A DNA stretch of 64,000 nt from Loxodes magnus. Taxonomy: Eukaryota > Ciliophora > Karyorelictea > Loxodida > Loxodidae. How positions within the stretch are numbered: the stretch's first letter is position 1; every line of letters begins with the position of its first letter. A program made the position numbers and the translations under genes. Under the pieces are notes generated by a model, which ran no database searches, was not told the DNA's origin, and saw only the letters and a list, made by a program, of their open reading frames with translations. Where the stretch lies: the NCBI GenBank assembly GCA_946699065.1, contig CAMPDV010001229.1, positions 1-64,000 of the forward strand. The letters are read 5' to 3'. Below are positions 35,194-48,360 of the stretch, piece by piece.

Positions 35194-38100
35194 ATGGCTT
35201 TTTAAATGTTTACGTAAGTAGATAAAAGATACGAAGAATTGCGTGCTGATCTTTATAAAACTGATATATTACAAAATCCTTTTAATGGAGAATCATACAA
35301 AAAAAAAGGTATTTTTCTTTAGCAACTTGGAAGACATGAAGAAGCCATAGAAAATTTTAACATTGCTATTTAATTCAATCCTAAAGATTCAGTGATTTAC
35401 AACTATAAAGTAACATCTCTCGATAAACTGGGAAGGTACGAAGAAGCCTTAGAATGCTATAATACTGTTATTTCATTAAATCCGGATAACTATGATTCTT
35501 ACATAGAAAAGGGAAACTATCTCGATAAACTGGGAAGGTACGAAGAAGCCTTAGAATGTTATAATAATGTTATTTCATTAAATCCTGATAACTATGATTC
35601 TTACATAGAAAAGGGAAACTATCTCGATAAACTGGGAAGGTACGAAGAAGCCTTAGAATGTTATAATACTGTTATTTCATTAAATCCGAGAAACAAATAT
35701 TCATACAAAGAAAAAGGAAACTACCTCGATAAACTGGGAAGGTATGAAGAAGCCTTAGAATGTTATAATACAGTCATTTCATTAGATTCCAAAAACCATG
35801 ATTCTTACAAAGACAAAGGAAACTACCTTGATAATCTGGGAAGGTACGAAGAAGCCTTAGAATGCTATAATACTGTTATTTCATTAGATCCGGATAACTA
35901 TGATTCTTACAAAGTCAAAGGATACTACCTCGATAAGCTAGGAAGGTATGAAGAAGCCTTAGAATGTTATAATACAGTCATTTCATTAAATCCGGGAAGC
36001 TATGATTCTTACTAATACAAAGGAAACTATCTCGATAAACTGGGAAGGTACGAATAAGCTATAGAGTGTTATAACACTTCTATTTCATTAAATCCTTATA
36101 ACTATGATTTTTACAACTATAAAATAACATCTCTCGATAAACAAGGAAGGTATGAAGAAGCCTTAGAATGTTATAATACAGTCATTTCATTAAATCCGGG
36201 AAGCTATGATTCTTACAAAGTCAAAGGAAACTACCTCGATAAACTGGGAAGGTACGAAGAAGCCTTAGAATGCTATAATACTGTTATTTCATTAAATCCC
36301 GATAACTATGATTCTTACAAAGTCAAAGGAAATTACCTCGATAAACTGGGAAGGTATGAAGAAGCCTTAGAATGCTATAATGCTTTTATTTCATTAAATC
36401 CGAGAAACTGTTAGTCATACAAAGAAAAAGGATACTATCTCGATAAACTGGGAAGGTATGAAGAAGCCTTAGAATGCTATAATACTGTTATTTCATTAAA
36501 TCCGGAAAGCTATGATTCTTACAAAGTCAAAGGAAACTACCTCGACAAACTAGGAAGGTATGAAGAAACCTTAGAATGTTATAATACTGTTATTTCATTA
36601 AATCCTGATAAATATAATTCTTACAAAGACAAAGGAAACTACCTTGATAAACTGGGAAGGTATGAAGAAGCTTTAGAATGCTATAATGCTTTTATTTCAT
36701 TAAATCCGAACAAATATGATTCTTACTAAGTCAAAGGTAACTACCTCGATAAACTGGGAAGGTACGAAGAAGCCTTAGAATGCTATAATACTGTTATTTC
36801 ATTAGATCCGGATAACTATGATTCTTACAAAGTCAAAGGATACTACCTCGATAAGCTAGGAAGGTATGAAGAAGCCTTAGAATGTTATAATACAGTCATT
36901 TCATTAAATCCGGGAAGCTATGATTCTTACAAAGTCAAAGGAAACTACCTCGATAAACTGGGAAGGTACGAAGAAGCCTTAGAATGCTATAATACTGTTA
37001 TTTCATTAAATCCCGATAACTATGATTCTTACAAAGTCAAAGGAAATTACCTCGATAAACTAGGAAGGTATGAAGAAGCCTTAGAATGTTATAATACAGT
37101 CATTTCATTAAATCCGGGAAGCTATGATTCTTACAAAGTCAAAGGAAACTACCTCGATAAACTGGGAAGGTACGAAGAAGCCTTAGAATGCTATAATACT
37201 GTTATTTCATTAAATCCCGATAACTATGATTCTTACAAAGTCAAAGGAAATTACCTCGATAAACTAGGAAGGTATGAAGAAGCCTTAGAATGCTATAATG
37301 CTTTTATTTCATTAAATCCGAGAAACTGTTAGTCATACAAAGAAAAAGGATACTATCTCGATAAACTGGGAAGGTATGAAGAAGCCTTAGAATGCTATAA
37401 TACTGTTATTTCATTAAATCCGGAAAGCTATGATTCTTACAAAGTCAAAGGAAACTACCTCGACAAACTAGGAAGGTATGAAGAAACCTTAGAATGTTAT
37501 AATACTGTTATTTCATTAAATCCTGATAAATATGATTCTTACAAAGACAAAGGAAACTACCTTGATAAACTGGGAAGGTATGAAGAAGCTTTAGAATGCT
37601 ATAATGCTTTTATTTCATTAAATCCGAACAAATATGATTCTTACTAAGTCAAAGGTAACTACCTCGATAAACTGGGAAGGTACGAAGAAGCCTTAGAATG
37701 CTATAATACTTGAATTTCATTACATCCGGATAACGATTATTCTTACAAAGACAAAGGAAACTATCTCGATAAATTGGGAAGGTATGAAGAAGCCTTAGAA
37801 TGCTATAATACTGCTATTTCATTAAATCCGAGAAACTATGATTCTTACTAAGTCAAAGGAAAATACCTTGATAAACTGGGAAGGTATGAAGAAGCTTTAG
37901 AGAGCTATAATTCTTTTATTTCATTAAATCCGAGAAACTATGATTCTTACAAAGTCAAAGGAAACTACCTCGATAAACTGGGAAGGTATGAAGAAGCCTT
38001 AGAATGTCATAATACTTTTATTTCATTAGATCCGTATAACTATGATTCTTACTATTAGAAAGGAAACTACCTCGACAAACTGGGAAGGTACGAAGAAGCC

Positions 38101-39435
38101 TTAGAATGCTATAATACTGTTATTTCATTAAATCCTGATAACTATGATTCTTTCATAGAAAAGGGAAACTATCTCGATAAACTGGGAAGGTACGAAGAAG
38201 CCTTAGAATGTTATAATACTGCTATTTCATTAAATCCGGAAAGCTATGATTCTTACAAAGTCAAAGGAAACTACCTCGATAAACTGGGAAGGTATGAAGA
38301 AGCCTTAGAATGTTATAATACTGTTATTTCATTAAATCCGGGAAGCTATGATTCTTACAAAGTCAAAGGAAACTACCTCGACAAACTGGGAAGGTATGAA
38401 GAAGCCTTAGAATGTTATAATACTGCTATTTCATTAAATCCGAGAAACTATTATTCTTACTAATACAAAGGAAACTATCTCGATAAACTGGGAAGGTACG
38501 AATAAGCTATAGAGTGTTATAACACTTCTATTTCATTAAATCCTTATAACTATGATTTTTACAACTATAAAATAACATCTCTCGATAAACAAGGAAGGTA
38601 CGAAGAAGCCTTAGAATGTTATAATACTGCTATTTCATTAAATCCGAGAAACTATTATTCTTACTAATACAAAGGAAATTACCTCGATAAACTGGGAAGG
38701 TATGAAGAAGCCTTAGAATGCTATAATGCTGTTATTTCATTAGATTCCAAAAACTATGATTCTTACAGAGTCAAAGGAAACTACCTCGATAAACTGGGAA
38801 GGTATGAAGAAGCCTTAAAATGCTATAATACTTATATTTCATTAAATCCGAAAAACGATTATTCTTACAAAGACAAGGGAAACTACCTCGATAAACTGGG
38901 AAGGTATGAAGAAGCCTTAGAATGCTATAACACTTCTATTTCATTACATCCGAACAAATATGATTCTTACTAAGTCAAAGGAAACTACCTCGATAAACTG
39001 GGAAGATATGAATAAGCTATTGAGTGTTATAACACTGCGATTTAACTCAATCCTAGAGATCCTGTTATTTATAAAAATAAAGGAAAATCTCTTTATAATC
39101 TTAGAAAATATGAAGAAGCAATGGAGTGCATTAATAAATCTATTCAGATAGATCCTTAAGATGCTTTTCTTTACATTATTAAATATCTTTTACTCTCTGT
39201 AAATGGATAGGTTGAAGAAGCTAACTAAGTCTGAGACTGTGTACTAAATCTTAAACATGATTATTGGGAAGCATACTATAAGGAAGGTCTTGTTCTTTTT
39301 AAGTTAGGTAATTTTAAAGGTGCTATTGAGTATTTCGATATTTCCTTAAAATTGAATCCCTCTTTCTAAGAAGCTTAGATTTATAGAGAAAATGCTTTTA
39401 AAGTTTTAAATATGAACAAAGAAGAGATTTAGTGA
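35194..39435 (+). CDS. Giant TPR-repeat protein (1,413 residues)
   Basis: ATG 35,194 opens MAFQMFTQVDKRYEELRADL, then 40 consecutive 34-residue tetratricopeptide units start every 102 bases from 35,329 to 39,307 with no frame slip. The consensus unit carries GRYEEALECYNTVISLNP, then roughly DNYDSYKVKGNYLDKL: the TPR Gly, Tyr, Ala and Pro positions are all there. TPRs stack into a superhelical scaffold for protein binding. TAA and TAG occur repeatedly at Gln-compatible positions (for example 36,013 and 36,055) and TGA occurs twice (37,711 and 39,232), the second where a paralogue also has TGA. The frame ends at TGA 39,433-39,435. The last four units differ from the rest, as capping repeats do. 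No other domain is visible. No nearby gene suggests a partner. Confidence 0.88.
35431..39102 (+). repeat. 102-bp coding tandem array with higher-order structure
   Basis: There are 36 near-identical 102-bp units. Blocks recur at nine-unit spacing (36,145-36,757 matches 37,063-37,675; 35,839-36,042 matches 36,757-36,960), and one variant unit (36,012-36,150) recurs 24 units later (38,460-38,598). This points to repeated unequal exchange or gene conversion. Array length may therefore vary between alleles. Confidence 0.9.
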
Positions 39436-40359
39436 GATTAAAAAGTGAATTTTTTTATTAAGCATTTAAATATAATTTAAATAATTTAGTTTTATTATAA
39501 ATTTCATTAAGATACTTGAAATGCTAGGCTTAGCAGTTTTGAGTATTACTAGTTTTTCTAAATGATTAGATTTTAGTAGATGTTAATATTTAAATTGTAT
39601 AATATACTTAGATATTAAAGGTTATATATTTACTAAATAGTATTAGATACATTGTACCTTAAGCAATATCTCTATATTTGATTGGATTGTTAGGAATATG
39701 AAATGCATACATAAGAATTATTGGTATATTTATGGATTGTTTGGTTGTAGTGGTTTATTGTTGTTGTAGCATATAAATCTTATATAAAAAGAGTACTAAG
39801 TGTGGTAGTTGGTTTGAGTGGAAAATGGTTATGCAATAATGTAGTTAGAATGTAAAGTTGGTTTGTTGCATTTGACTCTACTGTTGATCTTATTTAAGCC
39901 ATGGGCTTTTTATATGATTGAATAAAAATAATAGGTAGTTGTAGGTAGAATGGTTGTATTAATGGGTGATGAATTATGTTGTAATTAAATGATATATAAG
40001 CATAAAGATTTAAGTATTAAGAAGAAACTTCTCTAAACTTCTGATAATTATTAAGAATCATAAAGATTTATTAAGAATCATTAAGGACATAAAGAAATAT
40101 TCAATACATATCAACTCGTATTCTTTATATAATAAAACCACTATTAACGATTTCAACTAATTCATAAAGCATTCTAATTAAACTAAAGTAGGACTTTCAT
40201 TTCAAATAGGATTAATAGCTATTTTTAAGTAATTAATGGCCTTTAAATTTTATCCTAGCTAAAAATAGTAAAACTTTGTTAAAAAAGCCTTAAAAATAGT
40301 AATGCACAATTTAAAGGAAATGCTTTAAAGATAATAGCTAATTAATTTACTATTGCTTA
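39436..40359. other. Intergenic region
   Basis: AT-rich with a GT-rich patch at about 39,680-39,980. A frame from ATG 39,989 can be read to about 40,360, but it rests on simple repeats of TAAGAATCAT type. I do not count it as part of the next gene. Confidence 0.45.
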
Positions 40360-42690
40360 AAAATTATTTATAAGGAGCATTTTAATAACGAACAAAGAGA
40401 AATTGAAAGATACCTTCAGTTCTTTAGTTTTTGCTTTAAAAATAAATAAACTTTTGAGCTTCATTTAATAAATTTGGATATATAGACAAAATGGAATAAT
40501 ATAAATTCTCTTAATTATACAAAATATCATAATCAGCTTCCTAAATTGTTATTAGCAAGAAAAATTCTATCTTCAAGTTTAGTGAGTAAATAAACAGATT
40601 ATTAGTGTTTGATGTTTAATGGAGTAAGCCATTTTGATGTTATCAATAAATAGATAACAATTATGTTAAAAATAATAGATATGAGGTAATATAATAATGA
40701 GCTTTATATTAGGGATATGATTTTTAGATCTATTTTGGGATGTAAGAGTTTTAAATAAGCAAAATATACTATAGATGCTGATTTAAATGATAAAGAATTA
40801 ATTGATTTAGATTATTTAAATTTTATTCTTTTAAAGTATATTTGCTTTAAAAAATAGTTATAACTAAATTTGATGCCTTAAATAGTTTAAAATTATTTGA
40901 CTGAATATATTTACTTTTTGTAAACTCTTACTAGTGCTATCTAATAAATGAACTCCTTCCCTTTTAGTAGTTGTAATAATAATGAAATTAACTAAGCCTA
41001 ACGCTACTATTTTGGTTCTTTTTATTTAATATTTGCTATCTATAATTTGATGTGGCTATAAATAGTTTTATGCATGCTTTAGTTACTTCTGCATGCTTAT
41101 TTTATTAATTTAATGTACTAACTTTTATTGATGATTCTCTATCATACTCTTAAAGAAGTTTCTACCTAAAAAGTAAAGAAACAGACTTCTTTTAAATTAA
41201 TATTAAATGCAAAGGAAAAGCAATTTCATGCTACTTCAGATATATCAGTAGAAGATCACTAAGAAGCTAAAGTTATTTAATTATTTATACTTAAATATTA
41301 ATTAATTCATTAAAATCTCTTATTGATTCTTACTAGACACTGCCTAAAGTACATAATGAAGTCCTATAATTAAAGCTAATCAAAAGTGTAAAATACATAG
41401 CAATCTATAGCTGCTACTTTAGTATTAAATTATTTTAGTTTAAGCATTATTATTTGTAACGTATATCCCTTTTAAAAATATCCAAATATGATTTATAGTA
41501 AAATCATTACTATTTAAATTATTTAAATTTGCTATTCTAATTTTATGCTTTCTAATAGTATTCTAGTAATATTCACTCTTAGTAGAGCATTATCTTTATT
41601 CTAAAAGCTTCAGAAAATATTAGCATTTATTGCTTCTAGAGTAGATTATTTACTAAATAATTCCTTATCTATTGATAGAAGAAATTACTACTTACAAAGA
41701 ACTTTAATTCATTAGTATTTTTTATTTCAAAAGTATCAGATAATCAGGAATTCAAGCTATAGCATCCTTAGAATTATATTAAATAGAATTGACATTTTAT
41801 TGCTTATTCATAGATTATAGAACTCTTATTGATTGCTTATATCTTTAGAATCAAGTTACACATTTTATAATTACATTGTTTATTATGTCTAGATCGTTAA
41901 GTTAATTTTCTATTTTATAGTCATCATCTAAACATTTTAAATCAATCTAAACACTCATTTCATGAACTCTATTGTATTATCATTTTTTATCTAATTCATT
42001 TCAATTCTTTTAATCCAAATCCAAGCAAACCTTAACACATTACACTAAATTTCTCAGTCAAATCTTTATCTAAAATTGCTTTTTTAAATAGTTTCTTTAG
42101 CATAGACAGTTTAGAGAGGGATCTAACTAAACTATATTCAACTTTCTATTGCTCTAAGGTAAATTCTATATCGCTTATATATAGTTGGAAGCTCCTTTCT
42201 AGTGTAAAAATTTAAACATTTTGGATGGTTGGAAATGCTATATAATAGCACTTATATTATTGCTAGTCTAAGTTTAAATTTATTGCTATCTCTCCAGGAA
42301 CCAGGAAATGCTAGATTTTACATTCTAATGCTTTTCTTATTATTGCTAGGGAATTTCTTATGTTATACTTCTTTAAATAATTAGGGTTTAATAAATATTT
42401 CATAGCAAATATTGCTTTCTCATAGTTATCTAGCTTCTAAAAGGATTCCTTGCAATAGGCTAAAACACATTTAGGATTGAAACTAATAGACAAGGTTTAG
42501 ATTTTATAGGATCTTTATAATTAGGATGTCTGGCTAAAGAAATGTCTCAATTATAGAAGCCTACTTGGCTTTGCAAAGAAGTTGAATAATGACATTTTAG
42601 AGCATAATAGAATAATGAAGAGTATTTGATTTAAATAAGGATAAAATGTTATAGCAATATAAATTAGAGGAATGGTAAGTATTTAGGTGA
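40360..42690 (+). CDS. Large multi-pass membrane protein
   Basis: One frame stays in phase for 2.3 kb and ends at TGA 42,688-42,690. In the first 490 codons I found no TGA, although one per 60-odd codons is expected by chance in this composition. TAA and TAG (Gln) are frequent. The text is protein-like, for example ADLNDKELIDLDYLNFILLK. Hydrophobic segments include GSFYLIFAIYNLMWLQI (about 41,008-41,058), another directly after it, IVKLIFYFIVII (about 41,897-41,932) and FYILMLFLLLLGNFLCY (about 42,314-42,364). Four TGA before the end (first at 41,830) would be Trp. They cluster in the last 300 bases, so the true stop could be earlier. Start unknown: no clear ATG, and the frame may begin upstream. 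No family recognised. Confidence 0.55.
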
Positions 42691-43900
42691 TAATAGGTAT
42701 ATAATAGTTAGATGATTATTAATGTGGATTGATACTTATTTGCTATTTTCTTAATCTTTCTATTTAATTATTTAGCATCAGTAGATATCTTTTGTAAATA
42801 TGTGATGATTATAATTAAATATTAATAGTTATAGATCTTTGGCTCTAGTTTTGATTTAGCACTATTATATATTCTTGTTTGTAATGATTATTATTTATTG
42901 CTATTATAATATCTTTTTAATAGTAGAATGATATGCGATTTCTCAATTAAATATAAGTACTTATTATTTAATTATTCTCTTTAGTTATTATTTTTATTAT
43001 TTAGGTTATTTCTATATCTATAGTATCCTCTAAACATATTTACTTCTTTATTACTACTATAATACTTTATCATTCAACTATAATACACTTCAAGCTTTTT
43101 AATATTACATACATTATACCAATTATTATTATAGTGTAAGCTTTAATTATTAATAGCTTGAATAAATCCTTACCTCCTTATAATATAAGCTCTTAATTGT
43201 TATTTAAAACTATTTCTTTTATTATCTTTATTTATCTGATTAAACAAACTATTTTAACCTTATTAATATGCTATCATTTTTAGCTAAGTATCAGTCACTT
43301 ATAAAAGGCCTTTTACATTTATAGTTACCACTTTAATAATGAATAATTTCGCTTCTTTTATATGCTTAACTTATCTCTGCTTATTTATACTTTTGCTCAC
43401 TCTAATCTTTTTGATAATATTAGATGTATTTTAGTTAAGTATATCCATTTCTAACTTACTCTATGAATAGATATAAGTTACCTGTTATCTAAGCAATTGA
43501 TATATAAAGCTAGTAATAAGTTTGTATAGGAAGATAATAATCAAATATCTTATGCTTTAATGACTAATACAATACTAATCTAAATAATATACAGTCAATA
43601 TAGATTTCCTTAAGTATTCTAGTTACATTCCTAGCATAACTAAGTAGATAGAATAACTTAAGATAGTTATAAGTGTAATTTACAACCAAATAAATAGTAC
43701 TATTTCATTAAATAAATCAAAGAACTACCAGCAAATTAAATATCAAGATAAGCTAAACTTACTTAAAACTATGCATAGTCATTATTATTCAATTTACACT
43801 TTCAAATGCTTCAACAATAACTTTCCTAACAAGATATTAGTCATTAATAATCAAACCAAACTAATACAACATTGCCAAACGGATATTTTACAAAATATCA
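42691..43900. other. AT-rich spacer
   Basis: No supported feature. Confidence 0.5.
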
Positions 43901-44560
43901 AGCAAAACCATATTAGAGAAACCAAATTTCTTTTCAAACTAACAAAGTATCAAGAAGCAAAGAATCTTATAACTTTGCTATTTAACTAAATCCAAAATTA
44001 TATAGTAATAAAGGTAACTCTCCATTCAATTTATGAAACTATAAAAACCTTGGAATGTCTTAACTACGCTATTTTACTATAAAAATAGTGAGCCATACAA
44101 CAATAAAGGCTTATCAAAGATCTAGGAAAGTATCAAGAAGCTATAGAGTGTTTTAACATTGCCATTTTGCTCGATCCTAAAGATAACTACTCTTTCAATA
44201 ATAAAGGTTCATTTCTTATCTGGTTAGAAAAATTTTGGAGAAGTTTTAGAGTGTTATAGCATTTCAATTTAGCTTGATCCCTAATTCGCTATTCTTATAT
44301 TAATAAATACTCTTTATTTACTAAAAGCGGAAGAATCGAAGAAGCTAACTAGGTTTGAGATATTTTACTCCAACTTAAACATAATTACTGAGATATCTAC
44401 TGTAAGGAAAGTCTTTCCTTTATAGATTAGGTCATTTTCAACATACTATTGAGCTTTTCGATATTTCCATAAAATTAAATCCCTCTTTCGAAAAAGCTCA
44501 TTATCATGAAGCTCTTAAATGCTTAATAATGAGCAGAGTAAATGTATAATGAGGTAATAT
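43901..44560 (+). pseudogene. TPR gene relic, C-terminal part
   Basis: Homologous to the last five or six units of the gene at 35.2-39.4 kb. KYQEAIECFNIAILLDPKDN lies near 44,128-44,190 and a Gly-Arg-Ile unit, EEANQVW, near 44,340-44,360. The unit HNYWDIYCKES follows (aligned to HDYWEAYYKEG), and then ELFDISIKLNPSF after a frame change near 44,420. TGA is found where the intact gene has TGG (HDYW) and also where it too has TGA (QVW). Several frame changes show that it is dead. It is an older duplicate of the family rather than a recent copy. Confidence 0.7.
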
Positions 44561-45705
44561 AGTTAGATGAAGTTGACTTAGTTAAATTTGCAAAATATAA
44601 ATATAAGTAGCTTAATTTTTTAATTGCATGCTTATATGTTACTAGCTGCTGCTATGTACAATGATTGACTTGGTAGTTTTAAAGTATAAGTTTGATTATA
44701 AATATCATAAGCTATCAATTTAATTAAGAAATGAACTAAAAGAAATATTACTAGCTATTTAAGTTTATATACTTAAGTATATAATGTTCTTAATCATAAT
44801 AATGAATCTCTAGCTACATAATTCCTGATAAATTTATTTCTTCTGTTTTCTAAGTTTATTTTATGCTAATTGAATTTGAAATAGTTACTTAGCTTTATCT
44901 TAACTAGATGAATTATTTCCTTTGTTGATATTACCAGATATTAAACTTATAGTTGAGGTTTAACCTTCTTTCATGTTCTTGATTAAATTAAGTATCTTTT
45001 ATCCTTTTAAAATTTTGATTAATGACCTTGATTATTAAATTTCTTTAGTATTATGATTTAAGATGGTAATGCTTTAAATAATAAAACCGGTAAAGGATTC
45101 CTAAAACAATAGACAATTATAAACTAATTTGATCTTATCTGAACCTATAAATTAGTTAAACTATTAGAAGCAGGTAAGAGAAAAAGGCAATTTAAACTAT
45201 TACTTCTATATAGAAATTAAGTTACTAAGCATCTTTATGTTACTTTGTTTTAGACAACTCTCTAAGATGATTAGTCTAAAGTATTTCTGATAGCATCCAT
45301 TAAATGAACTCTTTTTAGTATTTAATGATCAAATAACTAAAAAGCTTAAGTCTACTATTTTTGGATCTTTATTTGATCTCTTCTGTAATAATTGATATAT
45401 GTGGCTATAGCTAAATTTGATTTATCATCACTATAAGATAAAATAATTCTTAGTAAAACATTAAATAATTTTGCTATTGCATTGATAGTTTTATACTTGC
45501 TAAATCTCTAGTGATTTTACTATTTTATGCAAAACATTAGACAGTTAGTATCAAGCTCAGAATAAATATATCGGCTCAATTGCTTTATCATTACTTACCT
45601 AATTCACTGAGTTAAATGCTTTGTAATAAAACTAAAGCAAATTTGTAGAATCAGCTTAAATTTAAGTTTAACACTTATCTGCTTTTTAATCTGAAATTGT
45701 TGATA
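44561..45705. other. AT-rich spacer
   Basis: No supported feature. Confidence 0.45.
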
Positions 45706-46195
45706 ATAGTACCTTTATACACCCAGTTTTAATAGTAGTTGAGAAAACCAGAAACGTAAATTCTCCAGCACATTTCTACTCTTCTCACATAATATTCTTA
45801 AGCCCTTTTGCAGAGGGAGTTAAATATTCCTCTATCTATCAATAAAGGGGACTAATTAAAAGGAGTAAATAAAAACGTATAAAATAGCATACACCAGAAA
45901 CATAAACATTTTAAAACAAGTCACGCAACCCACAGTAAACTGTTATGCACAATTAAATGGGGATCTTAGACTTCTGAACGGAACAACAAAATATTTATTG
46001 ACTTGCACTAATAGTTGATAACTCCAGAAAGAGATATAAAAAGATAAAATATCTCAAGTGTTAGCTCAAAGAAAAACTGGAAGAGAAAAATCAACGAGAA
46101 ATATTCAGAATCGAGAACTGATAACGCCAGATAAATGTTTTTATTCGATGAATGGAACATCCGTCCTCTATACGGTATTGAGATTTCTCTATAGG
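45706..46195 (+). other. GC-richer island of unknown origin
   Basis: About 490 bases stand out by composition from the low-GC surroundings on both sides. The plus strand reads as protein in more than one frame, for example NARQMFLFDEWNIRPLYGIE in one and NRELITPDKCFYSMNGTS in another. It has no second copy in the window, no terminal repeat and no recognised motif. It could be a fragment of a mobile-element ORF or an exon of an unrecognised gene. Confidence 0.4.
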
Positions 46196-46900
46196 AAAAT
46201 TAATAAAGGTACTAAAAAAATAATTAGCTATCAGTAAGTTTTAATTAAGAAATGAATTAGCAAAAGCATTACTGAGTAATTTAGCTTATTTACTTAATTT
46301 GCTAATTAATAAATTATAGAAACCACTTTGGACCTAAAGTAGCATTTCTAAATATCTTGAGAGTTTTAATTAGCTAGTAAAATAAAAAGCAAATATAATG
46401 TATTCTTAAGCATAATTATTAGTCTCTAACTACCTTCGTTTCGTATAAATAGTAATTTCTTGGTGATAAATATACTTTAGAGTAAATGGAGGTAATAATA
46501 GACTATATAAAGCATATAGCGTTGTAGTTAGATATGAAATAAATAGATAAATCAGTTAAAACTAACTTTGGTTGTATATTAAATGATGAAGTATATAATA
46601 TTGAATGGATCTAAACTAGCATGGTTTATATAAAGAAATAATAGTTGAGCCAGTTGATATAAGGTTATTTAACTGATGAATTTAAAGTTGTAATAGTAGT
46701 GTAATTAATTTTGACTATCTGTTTACCTACTTTCTTAGATCTAAATAAACTTATTTAAAAGGAAATCTGAATATTAATATCTTAAGCTTTAAGTTGCTGA
46801 TTTATTAATTATATTTCATAATTCATTACTCAAACAATGTTTACCAATGTCTTTATTAAATAAAGATATCAATATGAAACTAATTAACTTTAGAGTATTC
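46196..46900. other. AT-rich spacer
   Basis: No supported feature. Confidence 0.45.
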
Positions 46901-48360
46901 AGAGTTATAAATATCAACAAATCTTCAATCTTATTTAAACCTTACTTTTTAGATCTATTGTATAGAATAAAGTTACTTCGAATACGAAAAATATGAAAAA
47001 GCGATTGAATCTTTGATATAAAAAATCCAAATAATGCTAGTAGTTATTATATTAAAGGAAGACTAACTAGAAACATACTAAGATTCAGTTAACCGCTTAA
47101 GTAGCGCAATCTAAATTCTAGTAAGCTAATTTTTATACTTACAAAGGAAAAAGTATATTCTAGTTATAAAAATACTTGGAATCAGTTTAATGCTTTAATA
47201 AAGCTTTCAAACTGAATCCTAGCAAAGCATTTTTATATATACAACAGAAAAGTCTGCATTCATTAAGAAAATATCTTGGAGCTATTATTCATTCTCTTCA
47301 ACTAAGCCTGATAATCTAATGTATAATACTTGGAAGATAAAGTAGTTAAGAATTATTAAAATAAGAAGAAACATCTAGAGATTCTAATGATTCCAACTAA
47401 TTAAATCAAAGGATAAAATATTCCATAGTAATGATCCTTTTCTTTAATTAATTAGTAATAACCAAAGCAAGTAAGAGTAATCAATATCTATTAATCTAAG
47501 TTAGAATCAAGATTTCCATTCTATTCAACATTCAGTAGCTTTAATCCTTAACTGACTATAAGCAAATATTATGTTCTTTCAAATAGTAAAATAGGGATTG
47601 CATTGCTTAAGATAAACAATCAACTCAATATTTACGTTTCTTATTATTTAATAAGATTCAGCTTAAACTAAAGAAGATACAGTCAATAAACCATTCAAAC
47701 TTTTGAAAAAATAGAGTCGGAAAAAAGATCAGAAAATAGAATTCGAAACTATAAAGATTTGATAGAAAACAATCATTATTTGAAAAATCTATAAATGTTA
47801 GGTAAAGAGTGATAAGGAACTGTTTATCTTATCACTATAGAAGGGAATTAATACGCTCTCTAAATAATGAAATATGACAATTATTTGCAAAATGTGATTT
47901 AAAAGCTCTATTAATAATGCTCTGCTATAATAATAAAAGAGTTTTAAGGTTTATGGGTGTAGTGATTTTACTTCCTTAGAAAATAGCTTAAATTCTGTCA
48001 CTACACAATCTAGAGGAAGGTTTAGAAGTTAAATTAAGTAATAAAAGTATTTAGGTAAATAAAATGAATCAGAAGTTATATTTTATAAGAAGTTAAATTT
48101 ACCTATAGCTGAAGGAGTCTAAACCTTTCATTATAGAAATTTAGTTCATAGAGATTTAAAATCATCAATATCCACTAGATTAAAATGATGCTCTCAAATT
48201 GCAACTTTGGTTTGAAACTGAAGGAAATATTAAAGTTATTTTTAATAGAAGAGGGTATTATTAATGGATGTCTTTTGAAGCTTTTGGTGGAAAAGTGAGC
48301 CAAAGAAATGATACTTTATCTCTTGCTTGAGAATGAAATGGTTAAAAGAATGAAAGAATT
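46901..48360 (+). pseudogene. Decayed TPR-protein kinase gene, copy 1
   Basis: TPR-like units (YEKYEKAIES near 46,985) are followed by a Ser/Thr- or Tyr-type protein-kinase domain. The glycine loop reads LGKEWQGTVYL at 47,798-47,830, then YALQIMKY, where the ATP-binding Lys codon is TAA (Gln). HRDLK is at 48,147-48,161. The metal-binding DFG has become NFG (48,203-48,211). An activation-segment end reads MSFEAFGGKVSQRNDTLSLA at about 48,252-48,330, matching the APE and DxxSL blocks. The order is right, but loop Gly, Lys and Asp are changed and frames shift, so no active kinase is expected. A second copy lies at 49.9-50.95 kb. Confidence 0.7.

Noticed and set aside
39989-40360. Upstream extension of the membrane-protein gene from ATG 39,989
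   Set aside because: Careful codon counting shows this frame is not the one used from 40,360 onward, and its start is simple-sequence repeats.
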